Source: Fragilaria crotonensis (Eukaryota; Bacillariophyta; Fragilariophyceae; Fragilariales; Fragilariaceae). From it: a stretch of DNA of 53,369 bases. The DNA lies in the NCBI GenBank assembly GCA_022925895.1, contig JAKSYS010000431.1, positions 1-53,369 of the forward strand. The letters are read 5' to 3'. Below are positions 32,230-43,455 of this stretch, piece after piece. A program made the translations under genes and the position numbers. The number at the start of each line of letters is the position of its first letter. Positions within the stretch are counted from its first letter, which is position 1. The notes below the pieces were generated by a model. That model did not search any database. It worked only from the letters and a program-made list of their open reading frames with translations, and was not told the DNA's origin.

Positions 32230-34239
32230 GCTAGCTGGGAAACAGGGGGTATGCAGTAGATTTCTTGGTGTGAAAGACAACATGTACAGTGTGGCCAAGT
32301 TGGCAGTTCTACCGGTAGATGCCAAGAATGCAGCAGCAGATCCTGAACTCCATCCATTGTGCTGCCGTGAAGTCCATGCAAGCAACATTTGACCCCATGG
32401 ATGGGCACCACATTGGGGTATGTGACAGTGGTGGTCACATGCTTTCCGGCTAGTAATTCTGCTACGGCGGTTGCCGAAATATGTTCGATTTGAATGTAGG
32501 CCTAAAGGTCCGACTCTTAACTTCTTGGTGGTAGCTTTCAACAAAAATGGTCACATTCATTGCAAGCCAGTTCTTTGTAACTCCTACTAAGGCGGCACTC
32601 ATGATTGTCAACATCCTGAAAAAACAACTGCTGCACCTTGCCTTTAAAGATGAGATACAAAGCTAGAAAATCTCTTTTAATTGTCGTCGCACTTCATTTA
32701 GACGCTATCCCCCAGGAGGGATAACTGTGCCGTTGGCTGGTTTTCATGCATTCCATCACCATGCCAGTGTTGTTACACTACTTGTTGGGCTTCATGATGA
32801 ACTATCCCGCCTTGCTTCATAGTATCCAGATTATGATTTGGTGTACCTGTGGATTTCAAGTTGCCACAACTTCAGCCGTTTGACCCAAAGTAGCCTAGGT
32901 TACCATCCTTGTCAGGCAAACCAACTAGTTGTCATGAATTAATATGCTGTTCCATTACTTCAAAAAATCCAAGGCATTCGTCTGCTGTAAGATTTTGGGA
33001 ATAAGACAAGAACTGTTGACAGAACTGCAATATTCTTGCTTGTGTAAGTGCGAACCATTAACCTCTCCTAGTGATTCATCCCAGAGGAGATGACTAAAAA
33101 TGTGGCGATGTGATCTCGTCCTGCAGAAAATTTATTTGAAGCGTAAAAAACCTTCCTTGCATCTCCATATCTCCTAGGTAGTACTAGGAGATATGCACTT
33201 AGGGGTTAACCCCTAACCCCTAACAGGTCCAAGACCAATGCAAACCTCAAATTGCAGGTTACTACTACTGCAGTGTTGCTTGATCATGGAGCTCCACAAC
33301 CAGCGCCGGCAACACTCCAAGCAGTGCAACATTGGGACTGCATGCAAATCCCTCTGATAGGTATATAGATTAGGGGTTACTTGGGGTTCTCCTAATCAAA
33401 ATCCAACAAACTTTACTTCAATTAGTACCAATGGGCAAGTTGGTATAGCTACTACTAGTATGTGAAAGGCCACCAAAGATTGCACCTCTGAGTACAGTCC
33501 TTTAGATCTAGTATTTGCCCAATCAGTAGCTAAGTGTCGACGATGCATACAATATGGCAAGAGAATAACAGGAGAAGTATGGCCACCAAGCACGCCCGTA
33601 TGCGTTGATGACCAAACATACAGGAGCTTATCTCCTCGTGGTGTGAAGTATGGACCAGACATTGGACGCCAAGCAACTGGCAATCCCCTGAAGAAGTGCA
33701 TCCAACACAAGAATCATTCCGACGACAGAACAATGATGGGCATGATCAGCTGGCTGGTACGCAAAGGGGGAAAGCAATTGTGTGAAAACATGCATGTCAA
33801 ACACTGAATACATTTTACAAAGATGGTCCACAAATGTTTGCCAACTTTAAAGCATTTTGCCCTGGATGCAAGCAGAGTCAATGAGGAGATTACAACCACA
33901 CAATTGACACCATTAGGAACCAAGAGTGCAAGAAATAGCTACTCTTGAAAGGCTGTCGAGATATTCAGGAGCAGTTACAGCATGGGTTACACAGAATTGG
34001 TTCAAAGTAAATGCGTTGGTGTTTAGATAAAACATGAAGCAACTAGGAAAATTGCCATAGCGGGAGTGCAAATCTATCAGGTCATATTTTGTGCTGCCCA
34101 CCAAATGGCAAGAAGAATTGAAGTGTGGGACAAGGCTACTGGGTGTTCTTCAATAGAGAGTGTGTACAGTCATGTGAGTTGAACTTTCATGTCAGGAGGA
34201 AGAAGTGGCAGCATGTGAAATAGAGGTTGGCTGTTTTCA
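32230..34239. other. Gene-free stretch, probably old repeats
   Basis: I see no coding support on either strand. It contains a perfect 11-bp-arm palindrome (33166-33195) and a short CCCCTAA-type stretch (33202-33224), neither of which makes a gene or a telomere. Confidence 0.45.
33166..33195. repeat. Perfect palindrome, 11-bp arms, 8-bp loop
   Basis: CATATCTCCTA (33166-33176) and TAGGAGATATG (33185-33195) are exact reverse complements around GGTAGTAC. Confidence 0.7.
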
Positions 34240-35030
34240 ATGATGGGAGTGATGACAGTATTGGCAGAGGAAGGATTTCTCAGTCTGCACTTACCGCCTG
34301 AGCTGCATGTGTCTGATACTCAATTGATGATATTTTTAGCCAATGACACACACCTTTGATACTTGACTTCTAATCAAGAATGAGCCTTACAATGAAACAA
34401 TCAGGATGTATGTGATCATCAAAAAGAAAAAAGAAAAAGGAAATTAGATTGCAACTGGATGCTTGGAGGAGGTGAAACCCAAAGACTTGTACAAGTCCTT
34501 GCTGGCGAGCGGGGATTGAAAGGAAGAGCTGCATAGAAAGAAATACTTTGGATGGACGAAAGGATACAATGACCGGCAAGTTTGACTAACACTTTGGCGT
34601 TTGCAGGCAGCCTCCCAGGCAAGTGCAGATATTTTAGAGAGGAAAAAGCTCTTCAGTTTCTCGGAATGCAAGCAACTTGGAGTGGTGATGGTTCTTTTGA
34701 CACCAGAGAAAGTTCCATGCCAAGCTGGCAGTGAAGGTGTCAAAAAAGGGGCTGGGCATATTCAAAAGCATATTACCGATGCATGCATGCCACTGTCTCA
34801 GAAACCTGGATGCAACAATTTCAAACAACATGTAATGGAGGACTGGCGCACAGCCACCTATGATCCCGGCTGTGAACATACTGACAAAAAACATAGAGAA
34901 GTGCGGTTCATGTGCTGCACATCCATTTATTTGTACTTACCACCACCATGTTTATCTGGAGGAGAAGTGAGCAATATACCCCCCGGGCTATACGCTAGGA
35001 GGGTGGGTTGACCATGAAACCTGCTGCCAG
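34240..35030 (+). pseudogene. Decayed 3' fragment of the neighbouring DDE transposon
   Basis: The fragment aligns by eye with 37555-38680: TTGGCAGAGGAAGGATTTCT at 34260 matches 37560, and the TTTGTACTTACCACCACC stretch near 34929 matches 38298. The end CTACGCTAGGAGGGT-like sequence (TATACGCTAGGAGGGT, then TGAAACCTGC) matches 38652-38682. Reading frames are destroyed by many substitutions and indels. The internal 37600-38000 part is shortened. It lies directly left of, and in the same orientation as, the better copy. Confidence 0.8.
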
Positions 35031-35147
35031 CAGAACACTGGCGCCATGCTTCAACTACTGTACCTGGTAGCGTGCGGATCTGTACAGTAGTATCCTCCGA
35101 CGACGTGAGTACAAGTACTTGTACTCTTTGAGCTTTGAGTATGTGTA

Positions 35148-35158
35148 TGGCAGGTTTC
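35148..35158 (+). repeat. Terminal inverted repeat, left, of the DDE transposon
   Basis: TGGCAGGTTTC, preceded by TA. Confidence 0.7.
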
Positions 35159-35389
35159 GTTCCCAATAAACCTGGCGCATGAAGCAGTACAAAATGTACG
35201 TGTAGCCAATAGAATTGTACTCATGACGTCACCTAAAGTACATCTTCTCGTGTTGGAAGCAAGCGTTCCACAATGAGATTGCATGTCGTTTCACACGAGA
35301 GTTGCACTCCTTGCAATTAACCTGACCCCAACAATAGCCTTCTAAATACCCTTTAGAATCGAACTGACTGAGTGAGGTTAATTGCACGG

Positions 35390-38300
35390 ATGGCTGACAA
35401 AGGAATTCAGGCCATTTTGGTCAAGGCTGTTATGTTGATTCGCGATGATTCTGTATACGGCCCTCGATTGTCAAACTGTTGGCTACCTGCATCAACATGG
35501 GTGGAGGCACTCCAAAAATCGGGCCACATTGATGCTTCCATACCGATAGATATTCGCAAATTTAACACAGCAATGTCGAAGGCTTCGGCGTTTGGATCTG
35601 TCATGTCCAGGTTTGATGGGTCGAATCAGAGCGGTGTGTTCCGTATCAACTACCAACACCATCACTATTACTACTTGACACAAGAAACAAAACAGGCAAT
35701 CTATCCTTTTCCCCTCAACCAAGTTTGGAAAGAAAGAGTGCTCGAAATTGCGGCAAATGCACTTGTCATTCCGTCGACAAGAGCAAGACCTCAGGCTACT
35801 GTCGATTATGCAACAGTGCTTGCAACAAGTGTCGATGTTGAGACCGATGCCAATGGAGACGAACAGGAATCCAACAATAAGCGGCAACGATTGGACAGTG
35901 CTTCTGGCTTATGCTCATACTGGCCTGCAAGCCCTGAGGCATACCAGTTATTCACACCGAGGGACCCAATCGATACATGTGGCAGCAGCAACAATGGTAC
36001 TAGTGCGATTGCAATTGAGAGTCCACAGGAAGCCGTGGAGCGTCGCATCACTGAGCTACAGGCCGTGTATGAAAATGAAGATAGCTGGCGTTGTGTAGTG
36101 AAGGGTGGAGATCCCGACAATTATTGCACAAAGGCCGAAATCTTCGAGATTCGGCAGAGGGCTACCTTTCTGTGTTTTGCCTATCAACTTGCACTCCGAC
36201 ACATGAACCAATGGACTTGGCAAGACTGCTGCAGGGAAGCATGTTTGCAATTGAATGGCCTTGGCATGCACCAGGCCACATTCTATAGGACCATTGCTGA
36301 ATGGAACATAATTTACCGTAAGCTGGAATGCTTCCCGCGCACCCAAATGCTTATGTTCAGTGTGGGAAGCGACCTCTGCCACGACTACTTGAAATGTTCC
36401 CTGATGCGAAGGACCAAATTGTTGCGTTCGGTTTGAAAAATCTAGCAACTCTAACAATAGAAGGTGTGCTTGACCTCATCGTTTCTACTGTTATTCCAAG
36501 ATTGGCGTTACAATGGAAGAAGGAAGAGGATACGACTAGTAATAATAGTGAAGAACAACAAGGAGCGACAGTGGCGGCAGCAGAAACCTTGAATGAGGAT
36601 AGAACTCTTGATCCTGAGAACCAGGAAATGATAAATGAATCATTTCTAAAAGCTCACAGACTGAAGTCGATGAGCTTTTCAACCGCGTGGCGTTGGATGC
36701 GTTTACTTGACTTTAAGTATGACGCTCGACGGAAAAGCTTCTATGTTGATGGGCACGAACGCGAGGACGTCGTTGCCAATCGACAGACATTCTGCGAGAC
36801 CTATCTCACTAAATTGGAGCCGTATTGCAAACGTTGGATACAATGTCCTATGTCTAAAGCTACGACTATAAAAGGCTTGGACATCGGATTTGGACACCGT
36901 TACTTTGACATCATCCGAAACGAAGAAGTTGTCGAATTTCACATTGATTACTGGAATCGAACACAAAATCAGGAGACGATGACAACTATCCAACCCACAA
37001 CCAGCATTCGAGTGTCGTCACTGGCAAGGCCGAAAATGATCATTGGCCAAGACGAAAGTGTCTTCGCTCAATACCTTCTCGGAGCGAAGAGTTGGGTAGG
37101 ACCCCCAAGGGTCAGCGTCCGCTGCTTCCTAAGTCCGAAGGCGACGGTTACATGTTGTCTGCATTCGTCTCGCGAGAGTTCGGATTCGGAAGGCTGTTGA
37201 CCGAGGAAGAGTTAGCAAGGATTAGTTCACAGCAATGAACAAACGGAGCAACTTACATTGACACTCACGCTGCGATAGAAGTACTCGGTACAATCAACAA
37301 GTCACCCTTCACAGAATCGCCATTTGTCAAATATCTATTCATCGGTGCAAACAACGAAGGCTATTGGAATTCATTTTATATGAGCCTTCAATTGGAAGAT
37401 GTTGTCGATTGCTTGCAAGTCCTCTACCCCGAATATGACCTGGTGTTTTTGTTTGATCACAGCCAAGGTCATGCAAGACGACGCGACAATGCCCTCAGCG
37501 CCCAGCATATGTCCAAATCCTACGGAGGAGCACAACCGATGATGAGAGAGACCACAATATTGGCAGAGGAAGGATTTCTCGGTCCGCACTTACCTGAACT
37601 GCGTGTGGGTGACACTCAATCGATGATATTCCTCGCCGACGACTCAGGCCCTTGGTATCTGACTCCCGAACAACGATCCTCACAGCGACACGATCGTCCC
37701 ACGGGAAAGACCAAACTTGTCGAGAGATCCAAGAAGCAGCTTCTTGAGGCATTGAATGAAAGAGGAGTAATGCTTCAACAGCAGCGGGGTTACACCAAAA
37801 AAGAACTGCAAGATTTCGCACGTATGAATCAGGTTGAACTATGCGATCAAAAAGAAATTATTGTATCTGGATGGGAGGGGAAACCCAAAGGTCTTCTACA
37901 AGTTCTTGGGGAGCGAGGGTTGATAGAAAGAGCAACGTTAGAGCGGTATACCTTGGATGGACGAAAGGATACAATCACCGGCAAGATTGACTTACAATAC
38001 TCGCTTCGCAGCCTCCTAGGCAAGTGCAGAGATTTTAAGGAAGAGGAAACAGCTCTTCAGTTTCTTGGAACACAGCTTGGAGTGACGGTTCTTCTGACAC
38101 CAAAGTTCCATGCTGAGCTTGCCGGCGAAGGTGTCGAATACAGCTGGGCACATTCAAAGGCATATTACCGACGAATGCCACTGTCTCGGAAACGAGGACG
38201 TGACAATTTCAAACAGCTTGTAAAAGATTGCACCTGTCCTGTGAACGTGCTGACAAAGAAAAGGATTGAGAAGTTTGCTTCGCGTGCACGCGCTTATATT

Positions 38301-38555
38301 TGTACTTACCACCACCTCTATCAGGAGCAGCAGAAGCAAGCAGCAGCACAACACGAAGATTCGAATTCAGCTTCCAACGCCGACAGTCCTCTTTCCAGAA
38401 TCTCTTCACCACACAAAAAGCAGGAGCTTCTTGTAATATCATACTCTGATATTGAGAGGGTGAGTAAAGCTTTCAAAGGGCACAGGTGTGTCCTTGACTT
38501 TGACAATGGTTTTGTCCATTCGGAGTTGAGGAATGCAAGGATCGAAGATGAGTGA
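35390..38555 (+). pseudogene. DDE transposase with two one-base breaks and one in-frame TGA
   Basis: The first ATG is at 35390. The sense runs in frame to 36334, where a CCC run (36334-36336) lacks one base, and on to 37102, where a run of five C (37102-37106) lacks one base. It then continues to 38555, crossing a single TGA at 37236-37238. Landmarks are a helix-turn-helix-like HQATFYRTIAEWNIIYRKLE, AWRWMRLLDFKYDARRKSFY, the first catalytic region MIIGQDESVFAQYLLGAKSW, LFIGANNEGYWNSFYM and LYPEYDLVFLFDHSQGHARR with the second Asp. A basic C-terminal region follows. The cut-and-paste role is known for the family; the exact residues of the triad are inferred. Without the breaks it would be about 1050 residues, long for a Tc1/mariner enzyme. 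Confidence 0.8.
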
Positions 38556-38672
38556 TGATTTTATGGATACGATTTGTGAAAAGATTGCAGAATTATTTGG
38601 CGGAATTCTACTCTAGGATTTTGTATAGAGCGTATAAAACATACCGGGCTGTACGCTAGGAGGGTTGAGCGT

Positions 38673-38683
38673 GAAACCTGCCA
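38673..38683 (-). repeat. Terminal inverted repeat, right, of the DDE transposon
   Basis: GAAACCTGCCA, followed by TA. Confidence 0.7.
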
Positions 38684-38685
38684 TA

Positions 38686-39105
38686 CATCGTATGACATAC
38701 ATAGCTACTGCACTCCGTTCTCACTGCGGAATACCAGTATAGTACTGGAGTAGACTAGTAGCACACCGTAAACATCTGGTACTGTACTGGTCTCGTAAAA
38801 ATACGTCAAAAGTGCTCAAAGCTGCCCTATCTACTGTACAGATTTTGCCCTGAAGCAACACGCCAGTACAGCAGTACTTGTAGCAGTCTGCCCATCAGCA
38901 GCAATCTGGCGCGTGTAAATCATCGCCATCGCGCCGAGGGGAGGTTTCTATCAAATTCGTTCGCCTTCTTCTTCTTCGCATCAGCACACTCGTGAGTTGT
39001 GAAGAAAGCGTCTCTTCCATATTAGAATTGAATTCCAGTACATAACTGCGCAGTCCAGAACGACAAATTGATAGACGGAACGGAACTACAAGAGAAGAGA
39101 GTCCA
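38686..39105. other. Upstream region of PSMD5
   Basis: GTAC-containing spacer (38725-38800). No recognisable promoter element. The minus-strand frame at 38895-39227 overlaps the PSMD5 start and is not supported. Confidence 0.4.
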
Positions 39106-40803
39106 ATGAGTTTGTTCACGGCCCCTCCAGATGTTGAGGTTGTCAGGGGTATCCTTCTTGATTTAAGTCGAGTCTGCAACCGTAAGGTCTCGACAGGAGA
39201 TGATGACGATGATGGAATTGAAAGCACGGTAACGCAAGAGCAACAACAAGAACATCAACGACAACAGCTTCTTCACACGTTGGAAGCAAGTGAAAAGGCG
39301 AATCCTCAGTTCGTCATGGCATTGTGCACCTTGATAACTCCAAATCTTTTTCTTGGACCAAGCGAAAGTTTGAATCTGACGCATCAAGAGAGTATTACAG
39401 TCCTCATGTTTCTTGCGACGAAAACAAATCGACCTGAAACGTATCTCAAGGCAGCATCCCGAGCGATCAAAACATTCATTCAAACGACAACATACCAATA
39501 TACCGAGAGTGTGACACCGACAGGTACTGAACAGTTTCAGGTTTCGAACAACTTGTTGCAACTCATGATTGCGCAGTTGAGTGGAAATGACGTTGAAGTA
39601 TCAACCAACGCAACGGAAGCTGTGGTTGCTTGTTGTCGTAGACTACCCCATCTTTCCGAGAATGCACTCGTCGCCCTTGAGGATGCCTGGAAGACAACTT
39701 GGGAACGTAAGGACGTTGACAAACAGAATGCAACCACTGTATGTGTACGATGTGCCAATGCAATTGTAGAACTATGGTGTCTCCCAGGGAATCACAACCG
39801 CCCGTCCACATCATCATCCTTGAACCCACTCCTTGTCATGATGACAGACAGTTCCGATCCACTGTTGCAAATGTCAACTCTGGATCTCATGGAAAAACTT
39901 GCCACAGTCAAGCCCATTCATCCAGCACGAGCACAATGGTTGTATTCGCCGTCTGTCATTCAGCCACTACTATCCATGGCAGGTGCCTCGGACACACCAG
40001 ATCCGTTCATGAGTGGTCCAGCGCTCAGGCTCCTATCGTGCTTGGCAAAGCTATGTCACTACTTACAGGATGTCAATCATGATCATGCTGCTGCTACTGA
40101 TAGTGCTACTGCTGCTACCGACTTGCTTTTAACACCCTTTCATCATATATTACAAACATTCGACTTGTCCGGTGGAGAAATTGACCGCCTTGCCTTTATC
40201 GATGCTGTTTCGAGCTTGGCATCCGCATCCTCCAAAGCGCTCGAATTGGTTCTGGGAGATCCAATTCTCTTGGAACGATGGTTGTCCTTGGCCGTGGCAC
40301 AACCCAAATTGAAAGCTGTCGTGTTGCTCTCGTTGGCACGAGTCATTTATCCACCAATGGAGGAACCACAACAACAGCAACAGTATGGCGATGCGAGTAT
40401 CCACAATGTTCCAAACACCGCACTCGCCATTCAACTATACTTGGCATTGGGTCGCATGAATGGGAATCGCAATGTGACAGACCTACTATTGCATCTCGCC
40501 CGATCTCCTGTCATTGAAAGTCGATTGGGAGCGTATGCGGTATTCGAAGCAGTTGCCAAACACGGAGCCGTCGGATCACAAGTATTGCTCTCACACGCCG
40601 ACTTTTACGATTTGTTGATATCGAGACAACACGACAGCACCATGGAGGGGAAGGAGGCAAAGTATGCCATTGTCGTGGCGATCGTGAACAGTAATGTACG
40701 GACTCTCTTGGCCGACAACATTGTCAAGACGCTTGATACGTACGTTGCTCAAGGACCGCACTACGTGCCGACGCAACGGTGGGATGTCATGACGGGAGAA
40801 TAA
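39106..40803 (+). CDS. PSMD5: 26S proteasome assembly chaperone PSMD5 (S5b-like), intact
   Basis: This is an uninterrupted 565-residue protein with ATG at 39106 and TAA at 40801-40803, and no intron. It is built of ARM/HEAT-like helical repeats (LALEDAWKTTWERKDV-type helices; DPLLQMSTLDLMEKLATVKP; DRLAFIDAVSSLASASSKAL; KLKAVVLLSLARVIYPP). The C-terminus carries the family signature: ESRLGAYAVFEAVAKHG, MEGKEAKYAIVVAIVNS and TYVAQGPHYV. In animals PSMD5 holds the ATPase RPT2 and helps assemble the 19S base, acting in cytosol and nucleus; the same role is inferred here. Length is close to the usual 500-odd residues. Low-complexity Gln (QEQQQEHQRQQ) and Ala/Thr insertions (about residues 326-340) are typical of diatom proteins. 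Confidence 0.87.
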   Translation: MSLFTAPPDVEVVRGILLDLSRVCNRKVSTGDDDDDGIESTVTQEQQQEHQRQQLLHTLEASEKANPQFVMALCTLITPNLFLGPSESLNLTHQESITVLMFLATKTNRPETYLKAASRAIKTFIQTTTYQYTESVTPTGTEQFQVSNNLLQLMIAQLSGNDVEVSTNATEAVVACCRRLPHLSENALVALEDAWKTTWERKDVDKQNATTVCVRCANAIVELWCLPGNHNRPSTSSSLNPLLVMMTDSSDPLLQMSTLDLMEKLATVKPIHPARAQWLYSPSVIQPLLSMAGASDTPDPFMSGPALRLLSCLAKLCHYLQDVNHDHAAATDSATAATDLLLTPFHHILQTFDLSGGEIDRLAFIDAVSSLASASSKALELVLGDPILLERWLSLAVAQPKLKAVVLLSLARVIYPPMEEPQQQQQYGDASIHNVPNTALAIQLYLALGRMNGNRNVTDLLLHLARSPVIESRLGAYAVFEAVAKHGAVGSQVLLSHADFYDLLISRQHDSTMEGKEAKYAIVVAIVNSNVRTLLADNIVKTLDTYVAQGPHYVPTQRWDVMTGE

Positions 40804-41040
40804 ACAGGTAAAGAATAGAGGTTTCACGAAACATAAATACTGAGGATATAAATAATTTTATAGACAGAGTCACTACATGCCAATCTCCATCATCACCATA
40901 TATTCAAATTCTCATCCTAATACGAGAGTAACTACGGTAGAAAATATAATAACGCAGGATAGTATTCAAGATATCTTGCCATCCCGAGTTGTTAAATAGT
41001 TGGTGTCAGTACAATCTCAAGTGGAACTCATTCGCAGTGT

Positions 41041-42475
41041 TCATTTTGAATTGAAACGTTTCCCAAAAATCAGGATCAACGCCGTCACTCCCACGACACT
41101 CGATATCCATAGTTCATCATTGGTCTTGTGATCCTTCCGCAACTTTTCGGATTGAGACGGTTCATCGGCAGGTTCATTCTTCTTTGTAGTATTCTTCTTG
41201 CGACTACTTGCAAACCAATCACCTCCCAGGCACCATGTCGTTAGTAAATCTCTTGATTTCGAACTTGGATGGATCTCGGATTGTCGTATTTCCTTGGCAG
41301 TGGCAAGAAGTTGTCTCAAATCAGGACGTAGGGATTGCATGAGTTCAATGGATGTGGTGTAGTCAAAGTTATAACTGTAGTGGTGGCTGTTGCGACTTTG
41401 TTCGAGGGGATGTAAAAAGTAATTCTCACCAACAATCTGTATCGCAGGACCTTCCTTCTCCCCATTTTTGGTGGTGGAAAAGTCCAAAAAGTATGTTTGA
41501 TACATGGTCTGAAAGAATGTTGCCATACGGGGGTAGTCAATAAGAATGTGGACAATGTAGACATTGGATAGGGCATCGGCCAAGTGTGCCCACAACAGGG
41601 CATCCGTGGTGGTTGGGACCAATGTTCCAAGGAGAGTCCCAGTGGTGGCATTCTGTTCGAGGATCAGTTCCAAAGTATCGTAACATTCCCGTACATTGGC
41701 CTTGCATGTTGCCAAATCCATGTGATTGTATTGTTTGGTGGTCATGACTCTCAACGACCATGTTTGGAAACGTGCACCCAACAGTGATCCAGAACTTGCC
41801 TTGAGGTATTGTGGTCGGTACAGTTGTTCCCATGCATTTTGATCGGTAAAGTCAAGACTTGCAAGGCTGGTTGCAACTTTTCAGTAATGAGGGAAACTAG
41901 TAAATGTGATTGTGCCTTCTTTTCGTGAGGAATGGACAAGTCAAAGTCGTCGCAGTGTCGTTCGAGGTAGGTGAGGATATGATTGGTGGAGCTGTGGTTT
42001 TGGATGCAAGAGGTGTTGCAGCAGTGGGCTTGTATTGGTTATCCGTATCGTCGGTAGCAACAGTGTTTGTATTTGAGTAATGAGGAAATGGATGATGACG
42101 GCCAACAAGGGCAGTGCCGTGACGCAAATAAGGAAGTGGTCCAGTGGCTTCGGTGGCCGCATACTTGGAGTTGATGACAGTATGTGAAATTCCTGCCATA
42201 CGTAAAACTAGATTCTCGAACCATGCTGGTCGGAACTGTACCAATGTGAGTTTCGGTTGTGTTTGTGGTGTTTCAGCAGGAGTACTTGTACCGGTAGAAG
42301 TAGCATCTGATGTCGTTGAGTCATATCCATCATCCGATTTGCCCCAAACTTCAGTCCATCCTTCTTTCCGTGTTTCACGAGATGGATTTCTGGCTCTCGG
42401 TTGCAATGTGTCAAGATTGGAGATGGATTGTGCCACAATGGACTGGATCAGGAGGGTTCCTTCGTTCCTGGTCAT
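41041..42475 (-). CDS. Metaxin/SAM37-like GST-fold protein with C-terminal membrane anchor, frame-broken
   Basis: From the ATG at 42475 (TRNEGTLLIQSIVAQSI) there is a disordered region, then a thioredoxin-like start: LVQFRPAWFENLVLRMAGIS, ATGPLPYLRHGTALVG. It continues one frame over with SSTNHILTYLERHCDDFDLS (near 41965), HEKKAQSHLLVSLITEKLQP, then another frame with DFTDQNAWEQLYRPQYLKAS and GARFQTWSLRVMTTKQYNHM. The GST C-terminal half is DALLWAHLADALSNVYIVHI, and a hydrophobic tail ELWISSVVGVTALILIFGKR would anchor it. The one-base breaks lie near 42010 and 41845. Metaxins belong to the SAM complex that inserts beta-barrels in the mitochondrial outer membrane; that role is inferred. It converges with PSMD5 (238-bp spacer). 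Confidence 0.7.
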
Positions 42476-42599
42476 GTTGGAATAGTAGTGTACATTGTTA
42501 TGGTGATGTGCTCGTGATGGCGTGTGTGGTGCTGCGGAACTTGTTGTTTTACTGGTTACTGGAGTTTTCTGTACCGTACTGTGCTGCACAAGTACAAGT

Positions 42600-43455
42600 A
42601 CCTTGCGAAAAATGAAGACCCTTGGGTTCGGACATCATTTTCGTATTTCGTGCAGACCACAGACACACTGGCATCGCCGTAGAGTATTCAAATCTAACTA
42701 GTGGAGATATTATATGAATACTCAGGTGCCGTTACCGGCTAGTTTTTGTTAGAGTAAGGTCTTGGGATCCCCGGAAGGGTCGAAAGCATTATGAATGTAT
42801 CTACAGATATTTAATTGTATATATGCCGATATTCAGTTGATTCTTGTAGGCCGCCTCGCAACTATTGGCGCGTCTCTGCTGTTGCACACGTGATTATACA
42901 CATGCATATTTCCTAGTACTAGATGCTACATGGTGGTATATGTACATTTCGTATGAAGTAGGAAGTGATCCACGGGTTCTGGTGATCCGTTTTCCAGTTG
43001 CTAAAATCAAAATCCATTTCCATGATCCATGGCGCATCAGTGTGTTGTTGTTGTGCCACTGTAACTTTAACTGTATTCATTACAACCATTGCCAATTGTT
43101 GATTGACTTTTGCCAGTTGACAATACCGGCGTCATTGTATCACTGGATCATTGAATCGCTGAGATAAATCACTGATTCATTCGAGGACAACGGAGAACAG
43201 GTGATCACTCGACCAATACGAAAAGTCAACAATAGTCTATCCTCGACACTGGAAGGACGCAGCACTGCTCAATACTTCTACCTGCAGATTCATTGTTGAA
43301 GCTTTGACATTGATCAACAAAAGAATCAGTCTACAGAACACAGTTAAGCGGAACTGATCTGACACTACTGGTAGTGCACTGGAGTACCAAGGACCAAGTC
43401 ACAGGACACTACAACAGTACCGACTCTGTACTCCCGACTCTGAACTTATCCAGAC
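42600..43455. other. Divergent spacer between the metaxin-like and PDZ genes
   Basis: About 850-980 bp between two divergently read genes, so it should hold both promoters. No TATA-like or repeated motif is convincing, and no gene is recognised. Confidence 0.4.

Larger units (their letters stand above)
35146..38685 (+). mobile_element. DDE-superfamily DNA transposon with TA target duplication (Tc1/mariner-like)
   Basis: TGGCAGGTTTC at 35148-35158 is the reverse complement of GAAACCTGCCA at 38673-38683, and each is flanked on the outside by TA (35146-35147 and 38684-38685). This makes a 3536-bp element with 11-bp ends and a TA duplication, as in Tc1/mariner elements. It carries one long transposase gene on the plus strand. 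A decayed relative lies next to it at 34240-35030. Confidence 0.75.

Noticed and set aside
33202-33224. CCCCTAA-type run suggesting a telomere relic
   Set aside because: Only two to three imperfect units; too short for a telomere tract.
34601-35011. 136-codon plus-strand frame as a host gene
   Set aside because: It matches the 3' part of the DDE transposase (38020-38330) in decayed form.
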